NCBI GenBank assembly: GCA_027257055.1
Contig: JAPVLO010000097.1
Location: forward strand, 5,991,001 to 6,055,000
Length of the DNA stretch: 64,000 nt
From: Cephalopachus bancanus
Taxonomy: Eukaryota; Chordata; Mammalia; Primates; Tarsiidae
Reading direction: 5' to 3'
The position numbers and the translations under genes were made by a program. Shown one piece after another: positions 1-11,523 of this stretch. The number at the start of each line of letters is the position of its first letter. Within the stretch, counting starts at the first letter, position 1. The notes beneath the pieces are model-generated. The model saw nothing but the letters and a program-made list of their open reading frames with translations, was not told where the DNA came from and did not search any database.

Positions 1-369
1 CTCATAAGAAGTGACCCTGTTTTCACTCTTCTTCCTATAATCACCATCATCTAATCTTAACAGATATATCCAAGTGGTCATTTTAAAATATAAGTTCAAA
101 GACTGTACCCCATTTCACACAACCTTACAAATCCCCATCTTCAGCCTGCCAGATCCCAGCCCCAAGGTTCTCTCTTACCTTATGACCTTCTACTTGCCCT
201 TTTTCTCATGTCATTCCAGCCACACTGGGGAGGCAGCATGTTGAAGAAAATGTAGATAGGTCTAAAGAGGAGAAGGACGAAGAGAAGGAAGAATAAAAGA
301 AAATTGTGGAACAGTAGCAAGGCAAGTAATATGGAATTGGAATAGACTAGAACTTTCCTTTTTCTCAAT
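1..369. other. Unassigned unique sequence
   Basis: No repeat, gene or RNA could be recognised. A purine-rich stretch lies at about 260-310. The short open frame on the minus strand is low-complexity and Leu/Phe-rich, so it is not taken as a gene. Confidence 0.4.
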
Positions 370-580
370 TAATTTGTGTTCATTTATTAAACATATACTT
401 CAATCACTGACAGTGAGCGAGACATTAGACTGATTCTACAGGGTACAATAAAGAATGAGACACAGATGAATGAGGTACAATTGCCTTGCGGGGAAGATAA
501 AACATATACCTGAAATACTAAGGACCATAGAGAATGCGAAGCATGACGTGAAACACAGAGAAAATGCTAAGGCCACCAAT
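370..580 (-). repeat. L2 LINE fragment, antisense
   Basis: The order of motifs (a run like 'gagcgagacattagactgat', then 'gggtacaataaagaatgaga') matches the reverse complement of an L2 3' end, where the L2 reads as a conserved GC-richer tail. It is strongly diverged, as expected for an ancient mammalian LINE. No coding remnant is usable. Confidence 0.45.
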
Positions 581-660
581 TAATTGATGGAGAGAGTTCA
601 ATCTCACTACCAAAAACCATAGATTGGCTACAGATTATTTTGGAAGCTAGACTTATATTT

Positions 661-930
661 AAAAAAAATATTTTGAGTCAGGGTCTTACTTTGTCTCCTA
701 GGCTCAGGCTCATTGGAGCCTCGACCTCCTGGGCTCAGGCACTCCTCCCAACCCAGCATCCCGAGTAGCTGTTACTACAGGCATATACTACCATGCCCAG
801 CTAATTTTTTGTAAAGACAAGGTCTCACTATGTTGTCCAGGCTGGTCTCGAACTCCTGGGTTCAAGCAGTTCTCCCACCCCAGCCTCCCAAAGTGCTGGG
901 ATTAGAGGTGTGAATCATTGCATCTGGCAT
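661..930 (-). mobile_element. Alu SINE, older dimeric type
   Basis: Reading on the minus strand this is an Alu dimer. On the plus strand one sees 'gtagctgttactacaggca', 'ggctggtctcgaactcctgg' and 'cctcccaaagtgctgggatt', the usual Alu landmarks. It carries the ancestral AGCACTTTGGGAGG arm, not the derived GCGCCTTTGGGAGG arm seen in most other Alus of the window, so it resembles an AluJ-age copy. It lies next to an old L1. Confidence 0.9.
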
Positions 931-959
931 TATATAAATGTTTAAAGCAAAATAGTTAT

Positions 960-1373
960 TGGAGTGTAACATACAGAAAAGTGAATCCTCACTAACAACC
1001 TAATGAATTTTCAACCATGTAGTTAGCGTCCAGATCAAGAAACAAAGAATTGCTTCTATTGCAGAGTTCCCCATGGCCTTTTTCCAGTCACTAACGCTCT
1101 GCTCCATGGCATTACCCCAAGTTTTGAAACACCTTTATTGAAGTATAAATGATTTATTAAAAACTACACATATTTAAAGAAATAGAATATGGTACGTCTT
1201 GACCAATGTATATATCTGTAAAACTATCATCACAAACAAGATAGTGCACATATACATTGATCAGAAAAAGTTATTTTATGAACCTTTTGGACCTTTCCTC
1301 CTGTCCTACCAACTCCATTACTGATCTGCTTTCTATCACTAAAGATTCTGTAGATTCATTTAGATTTTCCAGA
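960..1373 (-). repeat. Old L1 (L1M-type) 3' segment, antisense, part 1
   Basis: On the plus strand 'cctttattgaagtataaatg', 'ttgaccaatgtatatatctg' and 'tgatctgctttctatcacta' follow the order of the reverse-complemented 3' region of ancient mammalian L1 elements. The copy continues after the inserted Alu at 1374-1682. No open frame survives. Confidence 0.75.
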
Positions 1374-1682
<309 letters not shown>

Positions 1683-3045
1683 TTTCAGCGTTTTATATAA
1701 ATGGGATCACACAATATGTATTCATTTTTATCTGGCTTCACAGCACCAGTTACTGTGAGAATCATCAATGTTATGGCATGTATCAACAGTTCACTCCTTT
1801 TCACTGCTGACTACTTTTCCATTGTATGGATATACCATAATGTGTTTATCCATTCTCCAATCCATTGATGGATATTTGAGTTGATTCCCATTTCTGGGTG
1901 ATACAAATAATGCTGCTATGAGCATTTGTTGACAAGTATGGACATACTTTTACTTTTATAAAAGGATGGACATCCTTTATTTTTATAAAAGTATAGAAAT
2001 GCTTTATTTCTCACAGGTAAATGCCTAGGAATAGAAAAACTGGGGCATATGGTACTTTTTAAGAAGCTGCCAAGCTGTTTCCCAGAAGAGTTTGTCCATC
2101 GGGGAGTATGGTATTTGTATTTCCTCTACATCAGTGACAACATAGGTATAGTCAGTCTTTCTAATTTTAGTCATTCTAATAGGTATGTAGTGGTATATAA
2201 TGGTGTTTTCAATTTATGTTTTTGTAAAGACTAATGATTTTGAGCATTTTTTCTTATGTTTATTTGTCATCTTCTTTGGTGAAGTGAACTGTCTGTTAAA
2301 ATCTTTTGATCATTTCATGATTGTATGCTTTGTTCTCTTACTAAGTTTTGAGGGTTCTTTATATATTGTGATACTTATTTTATCAGTGATATGCTTCGAA
2401 AATATTTTTCCTGGCCTATCTTTTTATTTTTATTCTCTTTACCTCTTTGATCTGCTTAATTTGGACTCAGTTTGCTCTTCCTTTTCTTGTTTCTTAAGGT
2501 AGAAGTTGAGGTCATCGATTTGAGATTTTTCTTCATTTATGATATAATTATTTAGCCCTGTAAATTTCCTCTTGAGTACTGTTTTAGTGGCATCTTATAA
2601 ATTTTGTATTGTTTTTTATTTTCATTAATTTCAAAACACTTTCCAATTTTCTTTTTTCTTTGACCCATGTATTATTTAGATTTTCTAGAGACTCTCATGG
2701 TATTAATTTCTATTTAAATTTTATTACAGACAAAAAATATAACTTACACAACATGAATTCTTTTAAATCCGTTAATACTTGTTTCATGGCCTGTGTTGGT
2801 AAATTTTCCATGTGTACTTGAAAATATGTATTCTCTTGTTGAGTGGAGTTTTCTTTATAGTAACAAGTCAGTTTGGTTTACAATGTTATTCAAGTCTACT
2901 ATAGTCCTGCTGAGTATCTTTCTACTTGTTCTATTCATTTTGGGGAGAGAGGTATTGACTTCTCTGACCATAATTGTGGGTTTGACTATTTTTCCTTGGT
3001 TTTCTATCAGTTTTTACTTAATGTATTTTGAACCTCTGTTTTTAG
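1683..3045 (-). repeat. Old L1 (L1M-type), antisense, part 2 (3' UTR into ORF2 remnant)
   Basis: The plus strand shows, in order, 'tatataaatgggatcacaca', 'ttccattgtatggatatacc' and 'ctaataggtatgtagtggta', all typical of a reverse-complemented old L1. From about 2500 the AT-rich sequence corresponds to decayed ORF2. A small local repeat of 'tttttataaaa' occurs at 1950-1995. Open frames here are short and Phe-rich because they read the antisense strand; none is a gene. Confidence 0.7.
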
Positions 3046-3472
3046 GGGCTGTGTTAGTCCATTTGCATTCCTATATGGGTATACCTGAAGCTGGGTGATT
3101 TATAAAGAAAAGAGGTTGATTTGGTTCAAGTCTCTGCAGGCTGTACAAGAAGCATGGCACCAGCATCTGCTTCTGGTGAGGGCTTCAGGAAGCCTCCAGT
3201 AGTGTCAGAAGGAAAAAGGGGCAAGCCATGTCACATGGCAAGAAAGGGAGCAAGAGAGAGAGGAGAGGGTGTTACCATGCCTTTTTAAACAGCCAGCTCT
3301 CACATGAGCAAAGAGAGGAAGAAATTACTCCTTACCAAGGGGACGTCAACAAACCACTTTTGAGAGATCTGCCCCCATTACCTAAATACATCCCACCAGG
3401 CCCCACCAACACTGAGAATCAAATTTCAACATGACATTTGGAGGGTATGAACATCCAAACTAAGTCAATGGT
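3046..3472 (-). mobile_element. MaLR-type LTR (MST/THE1-like), solo, antisense
   Basis: The left end reads 'ctgtgttagtccatttgcat', followed by 'gaagctgggtgatttataaa', the signature of reverse-complemented MST/THE1 LTRs. The right end has 'atttggagggtatgaacatc' before L1 sequence resumes. Only an LTR is present, with no internal coding region, so it is a solo LTR of a non-autonomous ERVL-related family. The exact subfamily is uncertain. Confidence 0.75.
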
Positions 3473-3990
3473 ATAAATATTTGGCATTGTTTTGTCCTCA
3501 TTATTAATTGCCCTTATGATATGACCTTCTTTATACCTTTATTCTTTGCTTTGAAACCAAGTTTTTCTGCCTAACATAGAAATTCTAGCTTTCTTTTGAC
3601 TACTTTATAGTGGTATATCTTTTTAAAACTTAATTTGTGTTCTTATGTTTAAAGTGCCTTTTATTAGAGAATACATTGTTGTATTATGCTTTTTTATCCA
3701 ATGTGACATAAATACCTTTTAATTGGCATATTTATACTGCTTATATTTACTGTGAGTATTGGTATGGTTATTTTAATGCTATCCCTTTGTTGTTTGTTTT
3801 CTATTTGTTTCATGTCTTCTTTTTTCCCTTTTCCTTTTTGCCAGTCTTCTTTTGGATTAATTTTTTTCATTACTCTATTTTATTTCCTTTGTTAGCCTAT
3901 TTGCTGTAACTTTTTGTTTTGTTACATTAGTGGTTCCTTTAGGGTAAAATATGCATCATAAACTTTAACAGTCCACTTTCAAGTTATATT
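3473..3990 (-). repeat. Old L1, antisense, part 3
   Basis: AT-rich sequence such as 'aaccaagtttttctgcctaa' and 'ggtaaaatatgcatcataaa' continues the same antisense old LINE on the other side of the LTR. It is too diverged to yield protein motifs. Confidence 0.55.
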
Positions 3991-4342
3991 ATCTTAGTCA
4001 CTGTGGCTTTCATAACAAAATAGCCTAAATGGCGTATCCTATAAACAATAGAAATATATTTCTCACAGTTTAGAGCCTGAAAAGTCCAGGATCAGACTGG
4101 CCATGGACAAGTTTTGGTGAGAACCCTATTCTGGTTTGCAGACTGCCAACTTCTCACTGGGTCTTCACATGGTGGAAGAGGCAAGACCACTCTCCTGCAT
4201 TTCTTTTAGAAGGGCACTAATCTATTCGTGAGGACGCTGCCTTCATTACCTAATTACCTTCCAAAAGGCCCCACCTCCTAATACCTTGAGGGTGTCAACA
4301 TATGAATTTGGGGAAGGGGGACACATTCACATCATAGCAGAC
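3991..4342 (-). mobile_element. MLT1-type MaLR LTR, antisense
   Basis: 'ctttcataacaaaatagcct', 'gggtcttcacatggtggaag', 'aggccccacctcctaatacc' and 'tcaacatatgaatttgggg' appear in the order of a reverse-complemented MLT1 LTR. No internal region is attached. It is the second LTR nested in the same old L1. Confidence 0.75.
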
Positions 4343-4536
4343 ATATCACTTTATATATCACACAAAAGCTTTACAATAGTATACTTTCATTTCTTCTACC
4401 TCACCTTTATAATGTCAATGTCATATGTGTTATTTTTAAATGTCATAAATCTCACAATACAATATTGTTTTTGCTTACATAGCCAATTGTCTTTTAAAGG
4501 TATTAAATAATATTTTTAAGTTTTCTATATATGTTG
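4343..4536 (-). repeat. Old L1/LINE, antisense, part 4
   Basis: AT-rich filler between two LTRs, with 'acaatagtatactttcattt' and 'atattgtttttgcttacata'. It is interpreted as a continuation of the antisense LINE only because of its position and composition. Confidence 0.4.
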
Positions 4537-4982
4537 TCTTAGTCTGTCTTGTGCTGCTTTAACAGAATGCCTGAGACTGAGAAATTTATCAAGAAAAGAG
4601 ATTTAGTTAGCTCATGGTTTTGTATGATGGGAAGTTCAAGAGCATGACCCTCATTTCTGGCAAGGGGTTTAGTGATTGCAAAACATGGCAGAGAAGTTCA
4701 AAGAGGAAGCAGACACATGTGAAGAGAGACAAAACCTGAGGGACATCCTGGTTTTAGGACAACCCATTCTCATGGGAACTAATCCATGCCAGAAGAACTA
4801 AATTAGTTTTGCCCAAATAAGAACTCACTACCATGAGAATGACACAAAGCCATTTATGTGTGATCTGTTCCCATAACCCAAACACCTCTCACTCATCCCC
4901 ACTCCTAACACTAATACATTGGGGATCAAATTTCAACATGAGTTTTGGTGGAGGCAAACAAGTTATATACAAACCGTAGCAT
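4537..4982 (-). mobile_element. MaLR-type LTR (MST-like), antisense
   Basis: The element starts 'tgtcttagtctgtcttgtgc', continues 'ctgagactgagaaatttatc' and ends near 'tttcaacatgagttttggtg'. This is the order of a reverse-complemented MST-type LTR. It is the third LTR within about 2 kb of the same LINE, all in the same orientation. Confidence 0.7.
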
Positions 4983-6240
4983 TTACCTATATAGCTACTA
5001 TTTCTATTGCTTTTTGTACCTGTGTATATAGATACAGATTTCTATACAATATAAATGTGCTTCTGCCTAAAGAAGTCCATTAATATTTTTATGAATTCTT
5101 CCAACTTTTGTATGTCAAAAAGCATTTTATTTAACCTTTACTTTTGAAACACTTTTGCTGGATATAGAATTCTAGGTTGACATATTGGACATTGGGCAGA
5201 TTGTTTTCTTTCAGTACTATAAAGATGTTGCTCAAATGTCTTTTACTCGTGTTGTTTCTGACAAGAAATCCTCTGTCTTCTTTTGTTCTTCTGTATGAAA
5301 CATTTCCCACCCCCACCCCCATCCCCCTGGTTGATTTTAAGATTTTTCTTTTAGTGCCAATTTTGAGGAATTTGATTACTATGTGCTTTGATGTGGTTTT
5401 CCTCATATTTTCTGTAGTTGGAGTTTGTTGAGCTTCATGGATCACTGATCTTATAGTTTTCACCAAAAGTATGAATCTTTTCGGCTATAATTTTTTTCAA
5501 ACATTTTTTTCTGTCTTCCTCCTTTCAGAGACTCCAGTTACACATATATTGTATTGTGCTATTTGAAGTTGTCCTGTAGGACACTAATGCTAATGATTTC
5601 ATGAACAAGGATGCTGGAGTTCTTAAAACTCCACTAATTCTGTTTTCCTTTTTTATATTCTTTTCTCTGTGTTTTTATTTTGTATAATTTATATTGCTAT
5701 TCCTTAAAATATACTAATCTTTGTCTTCTGCAATGTATAATCATATATTAATCTTGTTCTGTGGAATTTTATCTCAGATATTCTAGTTTTAATCTCTGGA
5801 AGTTTGAATTAATTTTGTTGTTGTATTTTCATGTCTCTACTTAATTTTTGGCCATACAGAGTATAGTTGTAACTTTTTAATATATTTTTTTTTTGCTAAT
5901 TCTCACATCTATGTTACTCCTAATTAAGTTTGGTTGATTTATTTATTTTCACCAGTATTGGTCTCACTTCCCTCCTTCTTTGCATATCTTGCAATATTTG
6001 ATTGAATAGCAGACATTGTGATTTTATCTTGTTTTATACTGGGTGTTTTTGTGTTCCTGGAAATTTTCTTGGGCTTTATCCTGGAATTCAGTTAAATTAC
6101 TTGTAGATAGTTGGGTCATTTTGGTCCTTGCATTTATGATTCATTACATGAATCTAAAGCAGTGATCAGTTAGTACTAATTCATATTAGCATTGAGGCAA
6201 GAACTTCCTGAACTTTTGCATCTACTCAATGACCTATAAA
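4983..6240 (-). repeat. Old L1 (L1M-type), antisense, part 5
   Basis: 'ctggatatagaattctaggt', 'tttcagtactataaagatgt', 'gtttgttgagcttcatggat' and 'gagactccagttacacatat' are landmarks of a widespread old L1 segment in reverse orientation. The region ends near 'tattgaatagcagacattgt' and a less clear tail. The 111-aa and 84-aa open frames at 5131-5466 are chance readings of this repeat. Confidence 0.7.
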
Positions 6241-6515
6241 TTATGACTTTTCCTGTTTGGCTGATGAGAATAAGCACTATTTCCAGTACTGTATAAGTGC
6301 CAGGTGCTTCCCCCTCAGATTCTTTCAGATGGTTCTGTCTCTGCCTTGGGTCATTACCTCATGTACAGGCACTCATTTAGTAGTTGCTGAGTAGTCAATG
6401 GGGATCTTCTGCAGATCTCTAGCATTCTCTCTCTGGACTGCTCTCTCCTTTCTGACTCTTTGTCTTGAGACAAAGCAACCAGCAACCTTGTTCATGAAAT
6501 CATTACTCTGTAATT
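6241..6515. other. Unassigned sequence
   Basis: No gene or clear repeat could be recognised. It includes a pyrimidine-rich stretch 'ctctctctggactgctctct' and leads into an L2 3' end. Confidence 0.3.
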
Positions 6516-6660
6516 CTCTTTGCACTCTCCCTTCTAAATTGTGAGCTTCTTGAAGCCAGTGGCAGTATTCCATTCCCTGTAGCACCAATTTTTAATAAAA
6601 GCTGAACTAGTGCCTGACACACAATGAATTCACTATAAGTGGATAGGTAAATTAATCAAG
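6516..6660 (+). repeat. L2 LINE 3' end, sense
   Basis: 'aattgtgagcttcttgaagc' followed by 'agtgcctgacacacaatgaa' matches the order of the L2 3' terminus (the usual 'gtaagctccttgagggcagg ... gtgcctggcacatagtag'). It is short and diverged. Confidence 0.65.
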
Positions 6661-6925
6661 AAGTTATTAGTGACATATGTTGAATTTTTGTTGCTCCTGC
6701 TTTGTTTGCTTCGGGGGTCTTGCTGGAGAAACAACTCAGTTCTAGATCACCCAACTGGCATAGTATGAGTATTCTTTGGGGTACCTGCAAAATAGAGGCA
6801 AAAGGAAAAAAAATGAGAGAAGTTTAGTTTTGAAAAATTTCTTCATAATTTGGTAGCCAGAACTGTTTTAAGTAACTATTTTAACTGTAGCACACATATG
6901 TGTTTTGTGTTTTACAGTTTCTCCC
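6661..6925. other. Unassigned sequence
   Basis: No recognisable gene, RNA or repeat. Sequence is AT-rich with a purine run at about 6795-6820. Confidence 0.3.
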
Positions 6926-7215
6926 TTCCTTGATTATATATGGATGAAAGAACTAGGAAGTGGATCACCATAACCTTTTCAATGTTTAGAGACTCTGAAA
7001 TCAGCCTCTGGGCAGAGGCCAGATCATGAAGAGCCTTACAGGGCTTGTTTACTCCTTGTAGGATTTTGTACTTTATCTTAAAGGCAGCTGTAAGCCATTG
7101 AGTGATGTTAAGGAGGAAAAATAACATAATAGATTTGCTTTTCTAAAGGTCATTCTGACTGCTATGTGGAGGATTGATTGGGAAGTGAGAAGGGGAAGAT
7201 GGGAGGCTGCAGTAC
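6926..7215 (-). repeat. L2 LINE 3' region, antisense
   Basis: 'gggcagaggccagatcatga', 'gtaagccattgagtgatgtt', 'aaaggtcattctgactgcta' and 'gtggaggattgattgggaag' follow the order of a reverse-complemented L2 3' region. The open frame at 6912-7127 lies inside it and is not a gene. Confidence 0.75.
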
Positions 7216-8885
7216 AGAAGGCCAGCTAAAAGAAATATTGCCACTCATCAAGAGAGTTGATAAGAATCTGAACTATAGGGCTACGACAGCATAGAGGAAA
7301 ATGGACTGGATTCACAGATATTTAGTAAACTGACTCAACCCCCTAAATTTGCTGACAAAGACGGGGGCTTGTCAAAAATGATTACAGTTAGCTATAACTG
7401 TAATAGTAGTAATTAAATTGTCAGGCCTCCGCTTTTACTGGATCTGTGAGGTTATGTAATGGAAGTCTTTGTTAACTACAAAGCACTGTACACATGCAAA
7501 GCGGGATAATTATGCAGAGAAATCATACCTCCAAAGTCCATGTGCCAGAGGCAAGCACCGAGTATTTGAAAATGAGTTCATGTTTATTGGTGATCAACAG
7601 CAGGATTGTACATGTATTCCCGAACAATGAATGTACTGTTCATTCTCAAGTGCTCATTACAATGGAAATTAGCAACACTTGAATGACTGATGTGGCTCTA
7701 TTCTGAACATGCCACTTAGCAAATACTTGCTGTAGCTAAGTCAGACAGGAATTCACACACTGATGGGTGCCAGACATGAGTGGCTATTTTTTGTGAATGG
7801 AATGAAGATGGGTAACTCACCATGAAGAGTAAGCATAATGTCTACAAGGTCATGAGCAAGATTTTTATATAACTTGGTCTTTAGGTGTGAAGTACTTTGC
7901 TGGGTTATGCATATTTATGTTTTGGGCCCCATAAAAAGAAAATTTTAGCTCCTTCTTACTAATATTTTTTCTAAGCCAGAACCATTTATTTAACACGTAA
8001 ATTCAATCTCTAACCAATTCTAATTTCCCAATCCACTTTTTAATTGGGAAACTGGAAAAAAATGCAATATTCCAACTCTGCTATTAGAGAATATGTGGAT
8101 ATACAGATATGTGGAGAGCCTCCTATGGCCTTAATCTATTTCCATCAATATCACAGAGCTCTCCTTACATATTTAATGATCATTTCTATATAGATAAGTA
8201 TTGATCAGCATTCTGAAGAAAGACTGTAGAAGCAAAAAGCAGGACATCTATTCTTTAAGATCACTTTATTTTTACAAATCTTACTGCACTGGGATTTAGG
8301 ACATAGTATGTTCAGGCTCCAGTTTGAACCAGTGGGTTACTACAAAATAATCTCATAGCCTCTTTCATACTACTTTGTTCATTTTCTGCCCTTGGTAAAA
8401 TATTCGTTATTAACTGTTATAAATTATAAAACCTTTTTTTTCCCCCAAGAAAAGTGTGGACTTTCTTTTTTAACTGATTTAGCACTGATAGGACTGCTTG
8501 CCTTAGGCAGCACTGCCCGTAATTGAATCTGCATGCTGAAATGGTAAACCATAAGAATTTTTAGAGGAAGGAAACCTGATGTATAAAATGTAGTAAAGGA
8601 AGGCTGACAGAGAAGGGAGAATTCAGTGTTGTGTAACTCCCCAACTCTGGTGTGTGAATCATTGAATAACTGAACATTATTGCATGTATTGAACATTAAT
8701 TCTATTAAGGTTTCCAGAGTACAGAATTCCACTAAATCTGTAGTCTACTCTATCTCTCTGGCATTCAACTTATGTTTGGTACATAATAATCATTGCCATG
8801 ATTATCCTTCATTCATGGGTCAATTTTATTATGTAGTTGGATTAGGCACTTAATCCTTACAGTCAACAAGAATGAATTAAGAATC
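7216..8885. other. Unique sequence without recognisable repeat
   Basis: About 1.7 kb with no Alu, LINE, LTR or gene signature that I can identify. Small open frames at 7494-7682 and 8424-8732 have no recognisable protein motifs. It could contain strongly decayed repeats or conserved non-coding DNA, which cannot be separated by eye. Confidence 0.35.
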
Positions 8886-9302
<417 letters not shown>

Positions 9303-9430
9303 AAATCTATAGTGAAAGGTTATATGGAAGTACAGAGAAGGCACACCTAAACCTGACAAGCAGAGCAGGAGGGAAAACAGAGAAGGCTTCAAGAAATATC
9401 TGAGCTGCCTTAATGGAGTTGTGATAAATT
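9303..9430 (-). repeat. L2 LINE fragment, antisense (right part)
   Basis: 'gtgaaaggttatatggaagt' and 'agaaggcttcaagaaatatc' continue the antisense L2 that the Alu split: this is the 'gataagtgctatg ... ggaaggcctctctgagg' portion of the family. Confidence 0.6.
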
Positions 9431-9754
9431 CTGGGATATAACTTCAAAGTGTTAAAAATAGATCCAACTTTTTAAAAAGCAACAGGACAATATATGTCCA
9501 AAGTCATTAAAAAACGTTGAGCCTTTGAATTTCTCCTCTTTGAATCTTTAGTTTTAAAAAATATGAAATACAGAAAAGAACATATTTGATAGTGCTCATT
9601 GCATAGTTATGTATAGCAACAATATGAAAAACAGCAACTGAGGGATTTTTAAGGAAATCATGGTTTAAAAGCTCGATGGACTATAGAGCAGACATATGTG
9701 ATTATTACTAAAAATTTACCATAACAATCGGCTGTTTATTCTACAAAAATTTTT
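9431..9754 (+). repeat. Old L1-like fragment, sense
   Basis: 'atagcaacaatatgaaaaac', 'tttttaaggaaatcatggtt' and 'ctcgatggactatagagcag' resemble the 3' end of old L1 elements ('gtttgtaatagcaaaaaattgg ... aaataaattatggtacatcc'). It is highly diverged. A related part may continue after the L2 at 9755-9960. Confidence 0.45.
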
Positions 9755-9960
9755 AAGCAATTTCTGCCAGGCCCTGATCTGGGCTCTACATACACAAAGT
9801 CAGATTGACATGGTTCCTACTTGAAGGTGCTCATAGCAAAATGGAAAACATAGACAATTCAATTAACTCTTAGAGAAAGAAGAGAGGTGGATTCTAGTGG
9901 TGGCAGAAACATGTCATTAGCATGCAGAAAGGACCCTTCTGAATCATATTAGCAAGACAC
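9755..9960 (-). repeat. L2 LINE fragment, antisense
   Basis: 'tgccaggccctgatctgggc' followed by 'gttcctacttgaaggtgctc' and 'agacaattcaattaactctt' matches a reverse-complemented L2 3' end. Confidence 0.6.
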
Positions 9961-10107
9961 CTGGAGCTAAGAAAAGAAGATAGCTTAGGACTTGAGTTGT
10001 GAGTGATTAAAGGGGAGAAAGAAAATAGAAATATAGATTTTTTTTATTTTATTATGTTATATGGGAAACAAAAGCACACCATAATACTGTATATACAACT
10101 ATATAAA

Positions 10108-10149
<42 letters not shown>

Positions 10150-10290
10150 GCATAGAAAAAAAGAGCAAAGAAATATACTAAAGTTAATAGTGACTGTCTA
10201 ATGGTTGATATTTTTCTCACTTCTCCTTTCCAGCCTTTCTGAAATATTCTATTACAAACATGTATTTTTTCAATAAGGAAAGAAAGATGT
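9961..10290 (+). repeat. Old L1-like 3' UTR, sense, with CA repeat
   Basis: 'cataatactgtatatacaac', the CA tract and 'aataaggaaagaaagatgtg' resemble the 3' UTR of an old sense L1. This may be the continuation of the fragment at 9431-9754, with an L2 in between; the order of insertion is unclear. Confidence 0.4.
10110..10146 (+). repeat. (CA)n microsatellite
   Basis: An alternating CA/CG tract followed by CA units and a short TA run ('catatatatg'). It is likely to vary in length between individuals. Confidence 0.95.
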
Positions 10291-10625
10291 GAGAGGTTGT
10301 CAGCTGGAGGACGAAGGGCACAAAGTGTTTACATCTTAGAGGGGAACTGTGGTCAGGCTCTCATAACAAAACAGGATGGGCACGTTGCCAAGAGGTAGCA
10401 GCATAGGGTGACATGCCCAAGGACAAAAGACCCTTCTGTTCTCCAACATACTGGTCCCAATCCTTAAAAAAGCAGCAGCAACAAAAACCATAGATATTGG
10501 CCATGTCATGTAAGTCACCCAGAAAATTCTTGTTGCCTAAGGTCACAACTCTCTCTTGGATGCATCCCCTTGTAGGGAACCCACTGTGCTCAGCTCTGAG
10601 TCAGGCACTGAATCTGTCATTCACT
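10291..10625. other. Unassigned sequence
   Basis: No recognisable repeat. Several overlapping short open frames on both strands (10336-10546) show no protein motif and are treated as chance. Confidence 0.3.
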
Positions 10626-10870
10626 CAATACATTACTGCCTTAAATTTGCATAACACTTTGAAATTTATGAGGCATTTTCATGAGGTTTTTATTTTTATC
10701 TTATTTTCTCCACAGTCCTGTGAGGTAGGTAGGGCTGATATTATTTTTCTCACTTTACAGTTGAAGAAACTAAGACTTAGATGAAGTTTCTTGCCTCTGG
10801 GTACAAGGCTGGTAAGTGTTAGAAGCAACACTCGAACCCAGATTTCTTTCTGAATGTGTGTTTGTTCCTC
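10626..10870 (+). repeat. MIR SINE, sense
   Basis: 'cctgtgaggtaggtagggct', 'cactttacagttgaagaaac' and 'cactcgaacccagatttctt' are in the order of the MIR consensus, including the central core. The motif 'ctggtaagtgtta' resembles a splice donor but is part of MIR. Confidence 0.85.
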
Positions 10871-11208
10871 TGCATCACAAAATTCAAATGGCAGTTACCT
10901 CTGTCTTCAGCTCTCAAAAACAGACCATTTGTGAGAGCACAGGAGGTGTTTTATTTTTAATCTATGTGGGTTCCAGTGCCTAAGAGAGTTCTAGCACATG
11001 ATAGATACTACATATATTTTGGGAGGGCATTGAATAAAAGGATTATTAATAGTCTGATTTAATATTTAATAATCATGCATGTCCTAAGTAAATCATCTAA
11101 ATATGTATTGTCATTGTCCTTTTAAAAAGGAGGAAAGAAAAAGGGATTAGTTAAGCAGAGCAAAAAGAAAATTTTTGAAACAGAGATTTCTAATTAAATA
11201 AAATAGAA
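10871..11208. other. Unassigned sequence, possible L2/MIR tail
   Basis: 'cctaagagagttctagcaca tgatagatac' style sequence near 10978-11010 resembles the terminal portion of L2 or MIR, but the match is weak. The rest is unassigned. Confidence 0.3.
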
Positions 11209-11510
11209 TAAGCCGGGCTCGGTGGCTCAGCCTGTAATCCATGCTTCGGGAGGCTGAAGTGAGTGGATTGCCTGAGTCGCGTGTTCGAGACCCGCCTGGG
11301 CAATTTGCCCAGACCTCATCTCTACAATAAATCAAAAATTAACCGGGCATGGTAGCGCGTGTCTGTAGTTCTAGCTACTTGGAAGGCTGAGGCGGAAGGA
11401 TCGCCAGAGCCCAGCAGGTCAAAGCTGCCATGGCTGGGAGTGTGCCACTGCACTTCAGTCTGGGCGACAGAGTGAGACTCCAACTCAAAAAATAATGATA
11501 ATAAAAAATA
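11209..11510 (+). mobile_element. Alu SINE, derived lineage-specific type, sense
   Basis: Starts 'agccgggctcggtggctcag', has the linker 'ctacaataaatcaaaaatta' and ends 'gactccaactc' plus an A-rich tail. A 13-bp direct repeat 'aaataaaatagaa' flanks it (11196-11208 and 11511-11523). It keeps a longer segment before 'agacctcatc', so it belongs to the group without the 5-nt deletion. The open frame on its minus strand is Alu-derived. Confidence 0.95.
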
Positions 11511-11523
11511 AAATAAAATAGAA

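Noticed and set aside
10805..10820. 'ctggtaagtg' as a splice donor
   Set aside because: It is part of the MIR consensus.
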